From the NCBI GenBank assembly GCA_965262485.1, contig OZ253540.1:682001-746000 (forward strand): DNA of 64,000 nucleotides, in the 5' to 3' direction. A program made the translations under genes and the position numbers. The stretch's first letter is position 1. Every line of letters begins with the position of its first letter. Shown here piece by piece: positions 25,808 to 34,294 of this stretch. The notes under the pieces are model-generated. The model worked only from the letters and a program-made list of their open reading frames with translations. It was not told the origin of the DNA and searched no databases. This DNA is from Bin87 sp965262485 (GTDB lineage Bacteria > Chloroflexota > Dehalococcoidia > Lucifugimonadales > UBA3495).

Positions 25808-26800
25808 ATGGAATATCGACGATTTGGTCCAACAGACATAACAGTTTCGGCCCTCGGGTTCGGTTGTTGGGAGATGGGAGGTACGTATGGCGATGTTTCC
25901 CAGTCGGAGGTAGCCGCTGCCGTGAACCGCGCCATTGATCTGGGCATCAACTGTTTCGACACTGCCCCCGCATACGGCAGAGGGGAGTCCGAGAGTCTGT
26001 TAGGCAGGGCTCTGGGGGCTAGGCGCAAGGACGTGGTCGTCGTCACCAAGTGCGGCGTGGGTTATTCGGACCGGCAAAAGGGCCGGGATAGCCGGATGGT
26101 GTCTATCTTCGCATCCGTGGAACAGAGCTTGCAAAACCTGGGAACCGATTACCTGGACGTGCTGCTCATACACTGGCCGGACGACAACACGCCTTTCGAT
26201 GAGACCATGCACGCGCTGGACAGCCTGGTGCATCAGGGGAAAGTGCGCGCGGTCGGGGTTTCCAACTTCACCCTGGACCAGATCAAAGAATGCGAATCCG
26301 TACGAGGTGTAGACGTCGTGCAGTACGGCCTCAACATGTTCGATAGGCGCATGGAGCAGGAAATCTTTCCCTACTGCCAGGCGCAAGGGACCGGCGTGAT
26401 GGTTTACGGCCCTCTGGCGTTTGGTCTCCTATCCGGCGCTTTCAACGCGGACACTACATTCGGAAAAAATGACTGGCGTTCCACGGGCGGGCGGCCAGGT
26501 TGGAACGTGGGGGTGTTTGCAGAGGAGCACTTTCAGCGAAACCTGCAGGTTGTGGAGGAGTTGAAGCCAATCGCCGAGGTCAGGGGCAAACAGATGCCCC
26601 ATCTAGCATTACGCTGGGTCCTGTCAAATCCAGCCGTAAGCGTCGCGTTGGTCGGCACTCGCACCGTTCAGGAGGTGGAGGACAACGTCGCTGGGTTGGA
26701 ATGGGCCCTATCGAGCTCGGACATGGCGCAAATCGACGCTGTGTTCGCTCGTTACGGCGTGGATACCCACCCGGATATAGTCATCGACCCGGAGGAGTAA
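25808..26800 (+). CDS. Aldo/keto reductase
   Basis: A 330-residue protein starting MEYRRFGPTDITVSALGFGC at ATG 25808, preceded by GGGAGCGA; upstream in-frame codons are not conserved. Motifs of the family: INCFDTAPAYGRGESESLLG (Asp and catalytic Tyr), VVVTKCGVGYSD (Lys), LIHWPDDNTPF (His), and GVSNFTLDQI. The C-terminal NADP-binding segment ends with ALVGTRTVQEVEDNVAGLEW. It reduces or oxidises a carbonyl substrate with NADPH. It is divergently arranged from two amidohydrolases and may share their pathway. Confidence 0.88.
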   Translation: MEYRRFGPTDITVSALGFGCWEMGGTYGDVSQSEVAAAVNRAIDLGINCFDTAPAYGRGESESLLGRALGARRKDVVVVTKCGVGYSDRQKGRDSRMVSIFASVEQSLQNLGTDYLDVLLIHWPDDNTPFDETMHALDSLVHQGKVRAVGVSNFTLDQIKECESVRGVDVVQYGLNMFDRRMEQEIFPYCQAQGTGVMVYGPLAFGLLSGAFNADTTFGKNDWRSTGGRPGWNVGVFAEEHFQRNLQVVEELKPIAEVRGKQMPHLALRWVLSNPAVSVALVGTRTVQEVEDNVAGLEWALSSSDMAQIDAVFARYGVDTHPDIVIDPEE

Positions 26801-26811
26801 CCCAAGGGTTA

Positions 26812-26980
26812 TCCCGCCGTGGCCGTGGCTTGGGCCGCATCGCCTCCGGCGACTTCAGGTACTGGCGCACCGTGTTGCGCGATACCTCCAGATCCTGGGC
26901 AATCCCTCTGGAAATTGACACCCCGGATCGAGCAGCCGGCTCCTTTCATCTCGTATATCTCTTTCACTTGGCTCACCTTT
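26812..26980 (-). pseudogene. IS21 IstA-like N-terminal remnant
   Basis: The minus strand reads VSQVKEIYEMKGAGCSIRGV, then after a frame change SRGIAQDLEVSRNTVRQYLK and SPEAMRPKPRPR. This is the helix-turn-helix start of an IS21-type transposase, frameshifted and truncated. In the rest of the 26801-27233 gap a plus-strand reading EEYLLTADGDPSLVIRGWLL at ~27117-27230 looks like an unidentified gene fragment. Confidence 0.5.
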
Positions 26981-27819
26981 AGCAATGTGTCTGACGCACC
27001 TCCGCAGAGTGTCCGCAGATGATGCCACTACCATCGGCTGGGTCAATTCCATCTCGGCGTTTTTGCACATTTTAATATCGGCGGTAACATAACCAAACCG
27101 CGGACGAGAGAACACCGAGGAGTACTTGCTCACCGCTGATGGGGACCCATCGCTCGTCATCCGGGGCTGGCTACTCCATGAACTGGATGCCCTCGCTCGC
27201 CGCTTGACGGGGCAATGGACGACAGCATGGTACTAGTACCGTTTCAATTTAATTCTATTGAATAGACATGTTTGAGCTTACTGCGAGCGTCCTGGGTGGA
27301 AAACCGCCAGTCTATGACTGATTTTGCTTCGTTGCGCTGGCTTTCGAGGGCCGCAACCTCTCGCCGCAGCTCCGGCTCATCGCTGATACGGCGGTTCAGA
27401 CACGCTCTGCTGCAGACGCTCAACTCGATCTCAGCCATATTCAGACAGCTGCCATGAGTGGGGGTGTAATGAAACTCCAGCCGTTTCGCGATGCGCCGGG
27501 CTTCGGATGGCTCAAATGCTTCGTAGAGCGAGCCCAACTTGTGGGTATTGAGATTGTCCATCACCAGCCTGACCACCTGGGCATCAGGGTATGCCTCGTC
27601 CACCAGCCACCGCATCTGTTGCGCGAAGTCCACGGCAGTGCGGCGCCCAGTCACGGCGACAGGTCTCCAGCCGGCCTTCGGCTCGCAGATCATGAACAGG
27701 TTCCGGGTCCCGTTTCGCTGGTACTCAGTATCATAGCGTTCCACCCGTCCGGGGACGGCCTTGATGGGCGGACGCACCTCCCCGAGCAATTGCCGGGAGG
27801 TCTCGTCGAAACACACTAC

Positions 27820-27843
27820 CGGACGCTCCGGCGGACGCTCCGG
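27820..27843. repeat. 12-bp tandem duplication in IS630 transposase
   Basis: CGGACGCTCCGG twice in tandem, giving PERPPERP in the transposase where related proteins have a single PERP. Confidence 0.75.
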
Positions 27844-28003
27844 GTTGTACTCCTGGTGGTACCAGTCCAGCACATCCTCCATCCGCGCCACGAACTCCCC
27901 GCTCAGCTTGGGGATACACCACTCTTTCTTCTTCCAGAGCCTGCCCCGTTGCAGAACGGGGGCTTGGGTTCATTTTTTTGAGTATCCGGCGCACCGTCTC
28001 CGG

Positions 28004-28033
28004 GGAGATGCTCTCGGCGGAGATGCTCTCGGC
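28004..28033. repeat. 15-bp tandem duplication in IS630 transposase
   Basis: GGAGATGCTCTCGGC twice in tandem, duplicating the residues AESIS in frame. Confidence 0.75.
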
Positions 28034-28114
28034 AAACTCCAACTCCACCACCTTGCCAGCCAGCAACCGGAGCGTCCAGTTTACATGTCCTTCGGGTGGA
28101 CTGCTGCACGCGAT

Positions 28115-28167
28115 GGCAAGCCGGAAGCGCACCCCGTATCCAGTACGGGGTGCGCTTCCGGCTTGCC
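28115..28167. repeat. Perfect 24-bp inverted repeat (hairpin) with 5-nt loop
   Basis: Left arm 28115-28138 begins GGCAAGCCGGAAGCGC and ends CCCCGTA; loop TCCAG; right arm 28144-28167 is its exact complement. The centre, CCCCGTATCCAGTACGGGG, resembles CCCCGTACTTGATACGGGG in the element at 54370-54559. It interrupts the transposase frame. Confidence 0.85.
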
Positions 28168-28524
28168 GTCCAGCTTGCGCTCCCGGCCCGGCCGCGGTCG
28201 GTCATTGATGGCGGCCTCAAGTCCTTCCTCCACGTACCGCTTCCGCACACTGGCAACGGTAGCGGCGTTGATCAAAAGCGCCCCGGCTATCTCACGGTCC
28301 CCAAGCCCTTCGTCAGCTTTGAGCAGCGCCCGCGCCCGCGCCCGCTTGACGGTGCGGACTGACGGCTGGCCCCGGTGGGAAAACTCATTGAGACAGGTCC
28401 GTTCGGACTCGGTCAGTTTGACTTTATACTTGATGGCAGCCATGGCTGGGCACTTCCTCGCAGCAAGATCATACCCAAGTATGGCTGCCTTCTCATATTC
28501 TTACAAATTTATCTGGAAACGGTA

Positions 28525-29325
28525 TTAGAGTCCGATGAACCGGCGGGCGTTTTCGCCGAGGATGCCCTCTACTTGTGGCGACGTGAGGGGCAGCGACGCC
28601 AGGAAGTCGGATTCGCTGGCCATGTCGGCGAGGGGGTAGTCGGTGCCGAAACAGACCTTGTGCGCGCCGTGTTTGTCGATGATGGCGTGTACAGTGTCGG
28701 CGGTGAGTTCGCGCAGCGTGGGCGGCCACGTGGTATCCACCAGGATATTCTCCTGTCCCAGCAGGACTCTTTCCGCCTCGTCCAGCATGTAGAACCCTCC
28801 CAGATGGAGGGCGATGACCTTGAGCTTTGGGAACTGCCGCACGATGTTCATGATGCGCTCCGGAGCGGCGTACAGCGGAGCGTCGTCGCCGACGTGGGGG
28901 AGCCGGCCGGAGTGAATGGCCAGGGTCATGTCATCGCCCAGCTCCTCGTAAACCGGGAACCACTGTGGGTCGTCCGGGTAGAACCCGTTGATCACCGGGT
29001 GCATCTTGATGCCCTTCACCCCGTTGGACCGTAGATGGCGAATTTCGGCAGCCTTGTCGGCCAGGTCGGGATGGACTGCGCCAAAGGGAATCAGTATGTC
29101 ATCGGCGATGGAGATCAGCCAGTCGTTGGCCGGGCGCACCTGGTCGGCGCGGATGGCAACGCCCAGCACGATGGATTTGTCGACACCGGAGGCCGCCATG
29201 TGCGCCTTGATGCCGGCGACCGTGTTGGAGGCAATGGGAGCGAAGCCAAGGTCTGATTCCATGTTGTTGGCAACAGCATCGGCGATGCGGTCGGGCCAGA
29301 TGTGAGTATGGACGTCCACGCGCAT
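28525..29325 (-). CDS. Amidohydrolase (PF04909-type) C
   Basis: A 266-residue protein. The start at ATG 29325 (MRVDVHTHIWPDRIADAVAN) has GGAGG 8 nt upstream. Metal-binding positions: DVHTH at residues 4-8, KMHPVIN near 133, AIHSGRLPH near 160, HLGG near 196 and the final Asp in CFGTDYPLAD. It is shorter than the two paralogues upstream and closer to the compact TIM-barrel members. Its stop codon is formed at the edge of an IS630 element. It is divergent from trpD. Confidence 0.85.
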   Translation of the reverse strand: MRVDVHTHIWPDRIADAVANNMESDLGFAPIASNTVAGIKAHMAASGVDKSIVLGVAIRADQVRPANDWLISIADDILIPFGAVHPDLADKAAEIRHLRSNGVKGIKMHPVINGFYPDDPQWFPVYEELGDDMTLAIHSGRLPHVGDDAPLYAAPERIMNIVRQFPKLKVIALHLGGFYMLDEAERVLLGQENILVDTTWPPTLRELTADTVHAIIDKHGAHKVCFGTDYPLADMASESDFLASLPLTSPQVEGILGENARRFIGL

Positions 29326-29412
29326 GACATAACCTCCAATTGGGATGAACGGGCGCGCCATCCGTGCGCTGGAACGCTGCAGACCAGCGCCGTTGGTGTG
29401 TTGCCGACATGC

Positions 29413-29418
29413 TATTAT
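29413..29418 (+). promoter_or_regulatory. Extended -10 promoter candidate for trpD
   Basis: TGC-TATTAT (extended -10) 36 bases before the trpD start; no good -35 box. This could drive the trp cluster. Confidence 0.35.
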
Positions 29419-29453
29419 ATGGGACGCAACCAGATTCACACTATGGTGTTGGG

Positions 29454-30470
29454 ATGATTCGGGAAGCCATAACATGGGCAGTTGCCGGCCAGTCGTTGTC
29501 GATGGATGAAGCCGTCTCCGTGATGCGCGAGGTGATGGAAGGCGAAGCGACGCCGGCGCAGTTGGGCGCCTACCTGACCGCCCTCTCATTGAAGGGCGAA
29601 ACCCCCGCAGAAATCGCCGGATTCGCCACGGTAATGCGGGACAAGGCCCTGCGGGTCAATGTGGCCGGGCCGGCGGTGGACACCTGCGGCACGGGAGGCG
29701 ATCAGAAGGGTACTTTCAATATCTCCACGGCGGCGGCCTTTGTGGTGGCCGGCGCTGGCCTGACCGTCGCCAAACACGGCAATCGCGCCGCCTCCGGAGC
29801 GTGCGGGAGCGCGGACGTGCTGGAAGCGCTGGGCGTTCGCATCGAGCTGCCACCCCAGGCGGTGGAGCGTTGTTTGAACGAAATAGGTATCGGCTTCATG
29901 TTTGCGCCGGCCTACCATCCGGCCATGCGGTACGCGGGGCCGGTGCGGCGAGAAATCGGCATCCGAACGGTGTTCAATCTGCTGGGGCCGATGACCAACC
30001 CGGCGAGCGTGCCATCGCAGCTGATAGGCGTCGGTTACGCCGAAGCCACCGGAAGGATGGCCGAGGTCCTGCGGCTGCTGGGCGCACACCACGCCATCAT
30101 CGTGCACAGCGAAGACGGCATGGACGAATTGTCGCTGGGCAGCGATACCGCCGGATGGGAAGTGCGGGACGGAGAGCTGCTGCCGTACCGGGTGCAGCCC
30201 AGAGAGTTGGGATTGCCCTATGCGACGCCGGACGACCTCAGGGGTGGTAATCCGGAGGAAAACGCGGCGACGATGCGCAGCATCTTCTCAGGGGAGACAA
30301 GTGCGATTCGCGATGCGGTGGTACTCAACAGCGCCGCTGCTCTGGTCGCTGGCGATGCCGCAGCCACGTTGCCAGACGGTATCGAAATGGCCTCAACGTC
30401 GATTGCGGAAGGCAGGGCCGCGCGAAAACTGGACGCGCTGGTCGAACTGTCGCAACGACTTGGGCCGTAA
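29454..30470 (+). CDS. trpD: Anthranilate phosphoribosyltransferase
   Basis: A 338-residue protein, the usual family length, starting at ATG 29454. It transfers the phosphoribosyl group of PRPP to anthranilate, the second step of tryptophan synthesis. Motifs: DTCGTGGDQKGTFNISTAAA (residues ~77-96, PRPP loop), VAKHGNRAASGACGSADVLE, RREIGIRTVFNLLGPMTNPA and the HSEDGMDELS segment. First gene of trpD-C-F-B. A 158-bp mobile element separates it from trpC, which breaks the usual tight spacing. Confidence 0.95.
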   Translation: MIREAITWAVAGQSLSMDEAVSVMREVMEGEATPAQLGAYLTALSLKGETPAEIAGFATVMRDKALRVNVAGPAVDTCGTGGDQKGTFNISTAAAFVVAGAGLTVAKHGNRAASGACGSADVLEALGVRIELPPQAVERCLNEIGIGFMFAPAYHPAMRYAGPVRREIGIRTVFNLLGPMTNPASVPSQLIGVGYAEATGRMAEVLRLLGAHHAIIVHSEDGMDELSLGSDTAGWEVRDGELLPYRVQPRELGLPYATPDDLRGGNPEENAATMRSIFSGETSAIRDAVVLNSAAALVAGDAAATLPDGIEMASTSIAEGRAARKLDALVELSQRLGP

Positions 30471-30498
30471 ACTCGAGGAGCGCCACAGCAATGCCTAG

Positions 30499-30656
30499 GG
30501 AGTGTTGACATTTGAGATATAAGGTGATTTCGCTAACCCCAGCTCGTCATTCCCGCGAAAGCGGGAATCCAGAGTACCCTGAATGTGAACGATGTCTGCT
30601 TTCTAAAGCGCTTGGATTCCCGCTTTCGCGGGAATGACTGGAAATGTCAACACTAC
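30499..30656. mobile_element. MITE-like element, CTAG target duplication
   Basis: Inverted ends GGAGTGTTGACATTT (30499-30513) and AAATGTCAACACTAC (30642-30656), matching at 14 of 15, flanked by CTAG on both sides (30495-30498, 30657-30660). Inside are two inverted copies of the dispersed hairpin unit ATTCCCGCGAAAGCGGGAAT (30549-30568, and reversed 30616-30635). The CTAG duplication is of the type made by IS5-like transposases. Its right end overlaps the trpC start codon. Confidence 0.85.
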
Positions 30657-31456
30657 CTAGTATATTGGACCGGATAGTCGCGAAAAAGCGCGAGGAGCTG
30701 GCAGCGTCGGTTGCCGCAACTTCGTTATCCGCATTGCAGGATCTAATCGCAACCCGTCCGGCGCCGCTGGATTTTGCCCAGGCGCTGGGCGGCGCCGGCA
30801 TCAGCCTGATCGCCGAAGTAAAGAAAGCGTCGCCTTCCAAAGGACTGCTGCGCGCCGATTTTCACCCGGTGGAGCTGGCGAAGACATATCGGGACAACGG
30901 CGCAACCGCGATTTCGGTGATAACGGACAGCCATTTTCTGGGGGAGCTGGCGCACCTGACGGCGGTGAAGGAAAGTGGGGCGTCGGGTGGCGCTCCGGTT
31001 CTCAGAAAGGATTTTATTTTCGATGAGTACCAGGTTTACGAAGCCCGCGCTATCGGAGCGGATACCTACCTGTTGATCGTTGACATACTCACGCCGTCCC
31101 AATTGTCGGAGCTGATCGAAGTTGGCAAGTCTTTGGGAATGACGCCGCTGGTAGAAACGCACAATGCCGATGAAATCGCGACGGCAGTCGCAGCTGGCGC
31201 GCAGGTCATCGGCATTAACAACCGGGACCTGCACACGTTCGTTACAGACCTGGCCACCACGGAATCGCTGGCGTATTTGATCCCGGATGGCAAAATCATC
31301 GTCAGCGAAAGCGGCATCAGCACGCCCGATGATCTGGCCCGGCTGGAGCCATTCCGCGTCAACGCCGTGCTGGTGGGTGAAGCATTGGTCACCGCTGATG
31401 ATACGGCGGCCCAGGTTCGGGCATTGGCCGGTGCAGCCGTGGTAGTAGACGCATAG
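30644..31456 (+). CDS. trpC: Indole-3-glycerol phosphate synthase
   Basis: A 270-residue TIM-barrel enzyme that closes and decarboxylates CdRP to indole-3-glycerol phosphate. Motifs: SLIAEVKKASPSKGLLRADF (residues ~54-73, catalytic Glu and Lys), VLRKDFIFDEYQVYEARAIG, GINNRDLHTF and VSESGIS. The ATG and first four codons lie in the right end of the 158-bp MITE-like element. The family-conserved part begins at SILDRIVAKKREEL just after it, so the insertion has replaced the original start. An alternative TTG at 30662 (LDRIVAKK) would avoid the element. Stop is followed after 1 base by the trpF start. Confidence 0.95.
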   Translation: MSTLPSILDRIVAKKREELAASVAATSLSALQDLIATRPAPLDFAQALGGAGISLIAEVKKASPSKGLLRADFHPVELAKTYRDNGATAISVITDSHFLGELAHLTAVKESGASGGAPVLRKDFIFDEYQVYEARAIGADTYLLIVDILTPSQLSELIEVGKSLGMTPLVETHNADEIATAVAAGAQVIGINNRDLHTFVTDLATTESLAYLIPDGKIIVSESGISTPDDLARLEPFRVNAVLVGEALVTADDTAAQVRALAGAAVVVDA

Positions 31457-31457
31457 C

Positions 31458-32132
31458 ATGAACAGTCGGGGGCCGGCAGTAAAGATATGCGGTATTCGCC
31501 GGCTTGACGATGCGTTGACGGCGGCCGCCGCGGGAGCCGATTACGTCGGGATGGTGTTCGTGCCCGGGCGACGCCGGCGCATCGAGCCGCTGGATGCGGC
31601 ATCAATAAACGCGGGTATGCGGCGGATGATGCCCGAGCCGCCGAAATCGGTGGGGCTTTTTGGGGATCAACCTTTGGATGACGTGCTGGAGACCGTCAGC
31701 ACGTCCGGAGTAACCTTTGCCCAACTGTGCGGGAAGGAAAGCCTGGAATTTTGCCGTGAAGTACAGAAACATTCCGGCGTAATCAAGGTGCTGCATGTTC
31801 CCTCGGACGCCGATTCGGCAACACTGGCGGAGTTGGTCAGGCAGATCGAAGCCTTTACCGATACTGGCTGCATGGTAACGCTGGACAGCGAGGTCGCCGG
31901 ACTTCACGGGGGCACCGGGCAGTCCTTCGACTGGAAAATAGCGGCAGGATTGGCTCGGAACCACAATTTTCTGCTGGCCGGCGGGTTGACTCCGGAAAAC
32001 GTGGGAGATGCGGTGGAGTCGGCGCTGCCGTGGGGTGTTGATGTGTCCAGCGGTGTGGAGACCCAGGGCGAAAAGGATGCGGAAAAAATCCGGCGCTTCG
32101 TCGCAAACGCACGTAGCGCAAAGCTGACATAA
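31458..32132 (+). CDS. trpF: Phosphoribosylanthranilate isomerase
   Basis: A 224-residue TIM-barrel isomerase, third step of tryptophan synthesis. It has VKICGIRRLDDALTAAAAGA (catalytic Cys, ~residues 8-27), YVGMVFVPGRRRRIEP, a Gln in VTFAQLCGKES, LLAGGLTPENV and GVDVSSGVETQGEKD. The catalytic Asp lies in TLDSEV. It is slightly longer than usual (~205). It starts 1 base after the trpC stop, so coupled translation is likely. Confidence 0.93.
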   Translation: MNSRGPAVKICGIRRLDDALTAAAAGADYVGMVFVPGRRRRIEPLDAASINAGMRRMMPEPPKSVGLFGDQPLDDVLETVSTSGVTFAQLCGKESLEFCREVQKHSGVIKVLHVPSDADSATLAELVRQIEAFTDTGCMVTLDSEVAGLHGGTGQSFDWKIAAGLARNHNFLLAGGLTPENVGDAVESALPWGVDVSSGVETQGEKDAEKIRRFVANARSAKLT

Positions 32133-32148
32133 CGAGGTTGTACATCTC

Positions 32149-33357
32149 ATGGCGACGAGAACGGAAGCGCAATTGCCAGACGCCAGGGGGCGGTTCGGAG
32201 ATTTCGGCGGCAAGTTCGTGCCGGAAACGGTCATGGCGGCCCTCACCGAACTGGAGGAGTCTTACCGAGCGGCGCAGGACGACGCCGGATTCGCCGAGCA
32301 GTTGGAAAATCTGTTGGTCAATTACGCCGGCCGCCCCACCGCGCTGTATTTTGCCGAGAACCTGAGCCGGCAGTGCGGCGGCGCGCGCATTTATCTGAAG
32401 CGTGAAGACCTGGCCCATACCGGGGCGCACAAAATCAATAACGCCCTGGGGCAATCCCTGCTGGCGCAACGCATGGGGAAGTCGCGAATCATCGCCGAGA
32501 CCGGCGCCGGGCAGCACGGTGTGGCGACCGCCACGGTTTGCGCCATGCTCGGTTTGCAGTGCATCGTCTATATGGGCGTTGAGGACACGGTGCGGCAGGC
32601 CCTGAATGTGTATCGGATGCGATTGCTGGGCGCCGAAGTAATCGGCGTGGAGTCTGGGACCCGGACTCTGAAAGATGCCATCAACGAGGCGATCAGGGAC
32701 TGGGTTACCAACGTTGAAACGACCCATTACCTCATCGGCAGCGTGGTTGGGCCGCATCCGTATCCGATGCTGGTGCGCGATTTCCAGTCCGTAATTGGTC
32801 GGGAAGCCAGGGAACAGATTCTGGCGGCGGAAGGCCGACTGCCCGACGTGGTGGCCGCCTGCGTGGGTGGAGGCAGCAACGCTATCGGTACGTTTTACGA
32901 GTTCATCGGCGACGAGGGTGTGCGGCTGGTTGGCGTTGAAGCGGCTGGCGACGGTGTGGACACCGGCCGCCATGCAGCAACCTTGTCGGCGGGCCGGCCG
33001 GGCGTGCTGCACGGTTCGATGTCGTACCTGTTGCAGGACGAGAACGGACAGGTTCAGGAGGCCCACAGTATTTCAGCCGGGCTGGACTACCCCGGCGTGG
33101 GGCCCGAGCACAGCTGGCTGAAACAGACTGGGCGAGCCGAATACCTGTCGGTTACCGACGACGAAGCGCTGGAAGGATTCCGGCTGCTGTGCCGCTCGGA
33201 AGGGATCATTCCGGCCCTGGAATCCGCGCACGCGATTTATAAAGCCAGCCGGATGGCCGCCGATATGCCGTCGGACAGCATCATTCTGGTGTGCCTCAGC
33301 GGGAGGGGGGACAAGGATGTGCCCTCAATCGCTGAGCGTGAGGGGCTGGACGTTTAG
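32149..33357 (+). CDS. trpB: Tryptophan synthase beta chain
   Basis: A 402-residue PLP enzyme joining indole and serine. HTGAHKINNALGQ places the PLP-lysine at residue 95; CVGGGSNAIG near 240 is the phosphate-binding loop; RFGDFGGKFVPETVMAALTE at the N-terminus and the late SGRGDKDV are typical of TrpB1-type chains that normally pair with TrpA. No trpA follows; the next gene is an HNH lipoprotein. trpA must lie elsewhere or be missing. Confidence 0.96.
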   Translation: MATRTEAQLPDARGRFGDFGGKFVPETVMAALTELEESYRAAQDDAGFAEQLENLLVNYAGRPTALYFAENLSRQCGGARIYLKREDLAHTGAHKINNALGQSLLAQRMGKSRIIAETGAGQHGVATATVCAMLGLQCIVYMGVEDTVRQALNVYRMRLLGAEVIGVESGTRTLKDAINEAIRDWVTNVETTHYLIGSVVGPHPYPMLVRDFQSVIGREAREQILAAEGRLPDVVAACVGGGSNAIGTFYEFIGDEGVRLVGVEAAGDGVDTGRHAATLSAGRPGVLHGSMSYLLQDENGQVQEAHSISAGLDYPGVGPEHSWLKQTGRAEYLSVTDDEALEGFRLLCRSEGIIPALESAHAIYKASRMAADMPSDSIILVCLSGRGDKDVPSIAEREGLDV

Positions 33358-33408
33358 AGCGCCGGCGCCGGCCAGTCGGTAACTGCCACCATGTTGGGGA
33401 TGTAGAGA

Positions 33409-34197
33409 GTGGGCGGACGCGTTTGGCTGGTGGCAACCGTGTGGCTGTGCCTGGTCGTTGCGGTGTTGGCGACGGCGTGTGATTCCGGTGTACGGACAAT
33501 CAAGGATGTCGCCCGCGTGGCCGACGAAATCGCAACCGTTGCCGGTTCGGCAAATGGCGACGCGGCCAACGACGAGGATAGCGCCTCAAAACCGCCACCG
33601 CCGGCGGCGGACGTTCGGCAAATAATGGCCGCGCTGGATGGCCTGGAGGTTGACCGGCGTGGGAGTGAAACCGACTACGACCGGGACGATTGGCGTCATT
33701 GGGTGGACGATGACCGTGACTGCCAGAACACCCGCGCTGAAGTGCTCATTGAGGGAAGCAGAGCGCCGGTTGCCTTCGCCAGAGACGAGGATTGTCGCGT
33801 GGTGGCGGGAGAATGGCTGGGGCCGTGGAGCGGAGAAATCTTCAACGAGGCTGGCGATGTCGATATCGATCACCATGTACCGCTTGACCATGCCCACGAG
33901 TCCGGCGGCTGGCGGTGGGATGACGACCGAAAGCGGGCGTTCGCCAACGATTTGACGCAGCCCGCCAGTTTGCAGGCTACCAAGGCGAGCCTCAACCGGC
34001 AGAAAGGCAAGCAACCGCCCGACGAATGGCGGCCCGAAGACCGGCGCGGTTGGTGCGGGTATGCCGCAGACTGGATCGTGGTCAAAAGCCGGTGGGATTT
34101 GACGGTCACCGAAGCAGAGTCAACGTCTCTGGGTGAGATGCTGGAAACCTGCGGTTCCGACGACTCCTGGGGGTTGGCAGGCCAGCATCCGGGGTAG
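33409..34197 (+). CDS. Secreted HNH nuclease-family lipoprotein
   Basis: A 262-residue protein with a GTG start. Residues 5-24 are a signal segment ending in the lipobox LATAC, so Cys 24 is probably lipidated. The C-terminal domain is of the extracellular HNH type related to DUF1524: DYDRDDWRHWVDDDRDCQNT, EVLIEGS, then VDIDHHVPLDHAHESGGWRW (the His pair), NDLTQPASLQATKASLNRQK (Asn) and WCGYAADWIVVKSRWDLTV. The linker is Ala/Pro-rich. It probably cleaves extracellular DNA for nutrient use. It follows trpB by 51 bases, but a functional link with tryptophan synthesis is unlikely. Confidence 0.83.
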   Translation: MGGRVWLVATVWLCLVVAVLATACDSGVRTIKDVARVADEIATVAGSANGDAANDEDSASKPPPPAADVRQIMAALDGLEVDRRGSETDYDRDDWRHWVDDDRDCQNTRAEVLIEGSRAPVAFARDEDCRVVAGEWLGPWSGEIFNEAGDVDIDHHVPLDHAHESGGWRWDDDRKRAFANDLTQPASLQATKASLNRQKGKQPPDEWRPEDRRGWCGYAADWIVVKSRWDLTVTEAESTSLGEMLETCGSDDSWGLAGQHPG

Positions 34198-34216
34198 GCC
34201 GGCGCGCCTGCTGTGC

Positions 34217-34222
34217 TATAAT
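34217..34222 (+). promoter_or_regulatory. Extended -10 promoter (TGC-TATAAT)
   Basis: A consensus TATAAT with TG extension, 73 bases before the SDR gene; no clear -35. Separates the SDR/aminotransferase pair from the trp cluster. Confidence 0.55.
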
Positions 34223-34248
34223 CGCTGTCGGTTATGGTAAACGGGTTT

Positions 34249-34272
34249 CCCGAATGTTCCGGGATATTCGGG
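34249..34272. promoter_or_regulatory. Palindromic operator candidate
   Basis: CCCGAAT, 10 nt, ATTCGGG, between the -10 box and the SDR start, inside the expected leader. It could be a repressor site or a leader hairpin. Confidence 0.3.
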
Positions 34273-34294
34273 CGACGACTCAAGGAGGCCAGCT

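Larger units (their letters stand above)
27244..28443 (-). pseudogene. IS630 transposase, broken by hairpin insertions
   Basis: The N-terminal helix-turn-helix (MAAIKYKVKLTESERTCLNE ... ATVASVRKRYVEEGLEAAIN) starts at 28443. The DDE domain is in another frame: RPVVCFDETSRQLLGEVRPP, LVMDNLNTHKLGSLYEAF, and HYTPTHGSCLNMAEIELSVC, giving Asp, Asp and Glu. Between them the frame is disturbed by two inserted palindromes: a 53-bp perfect hairpin (28115-28167) and one of CCCCGTT/AACGGGG type near 27941-27961. In-frame tandem duplications of 12 bp (27820-27843) and 15 bp (28004-28033) are also present. No functional transposase can be made from this copy. Confidence 0.8.
27234..28527 (-). mobile_element. 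IS630-family insertion sequence, degenerate
   Basis: Terminal inverted repeats share TACCGTTTC: TAGTACCGTTTC at the left end (27234-27245) and, complemented, TAATACCGTTTC at the right end (28516-28527), so ~1.29 kb in all. Insertion is at a TA, as usual for IS630. The right end coincides with the TAA stop of the amidohydrolase at 28525, which keeps the stop intact. The transposase within is broken. Confidence 0.75.

Noticed and set aside
33409..34197. HNH lipoprotein as a replacement for trpA
   Set aside because: It has a lipobox and HNH His/Asn motifs and no TIM-barrel features of TrpA.
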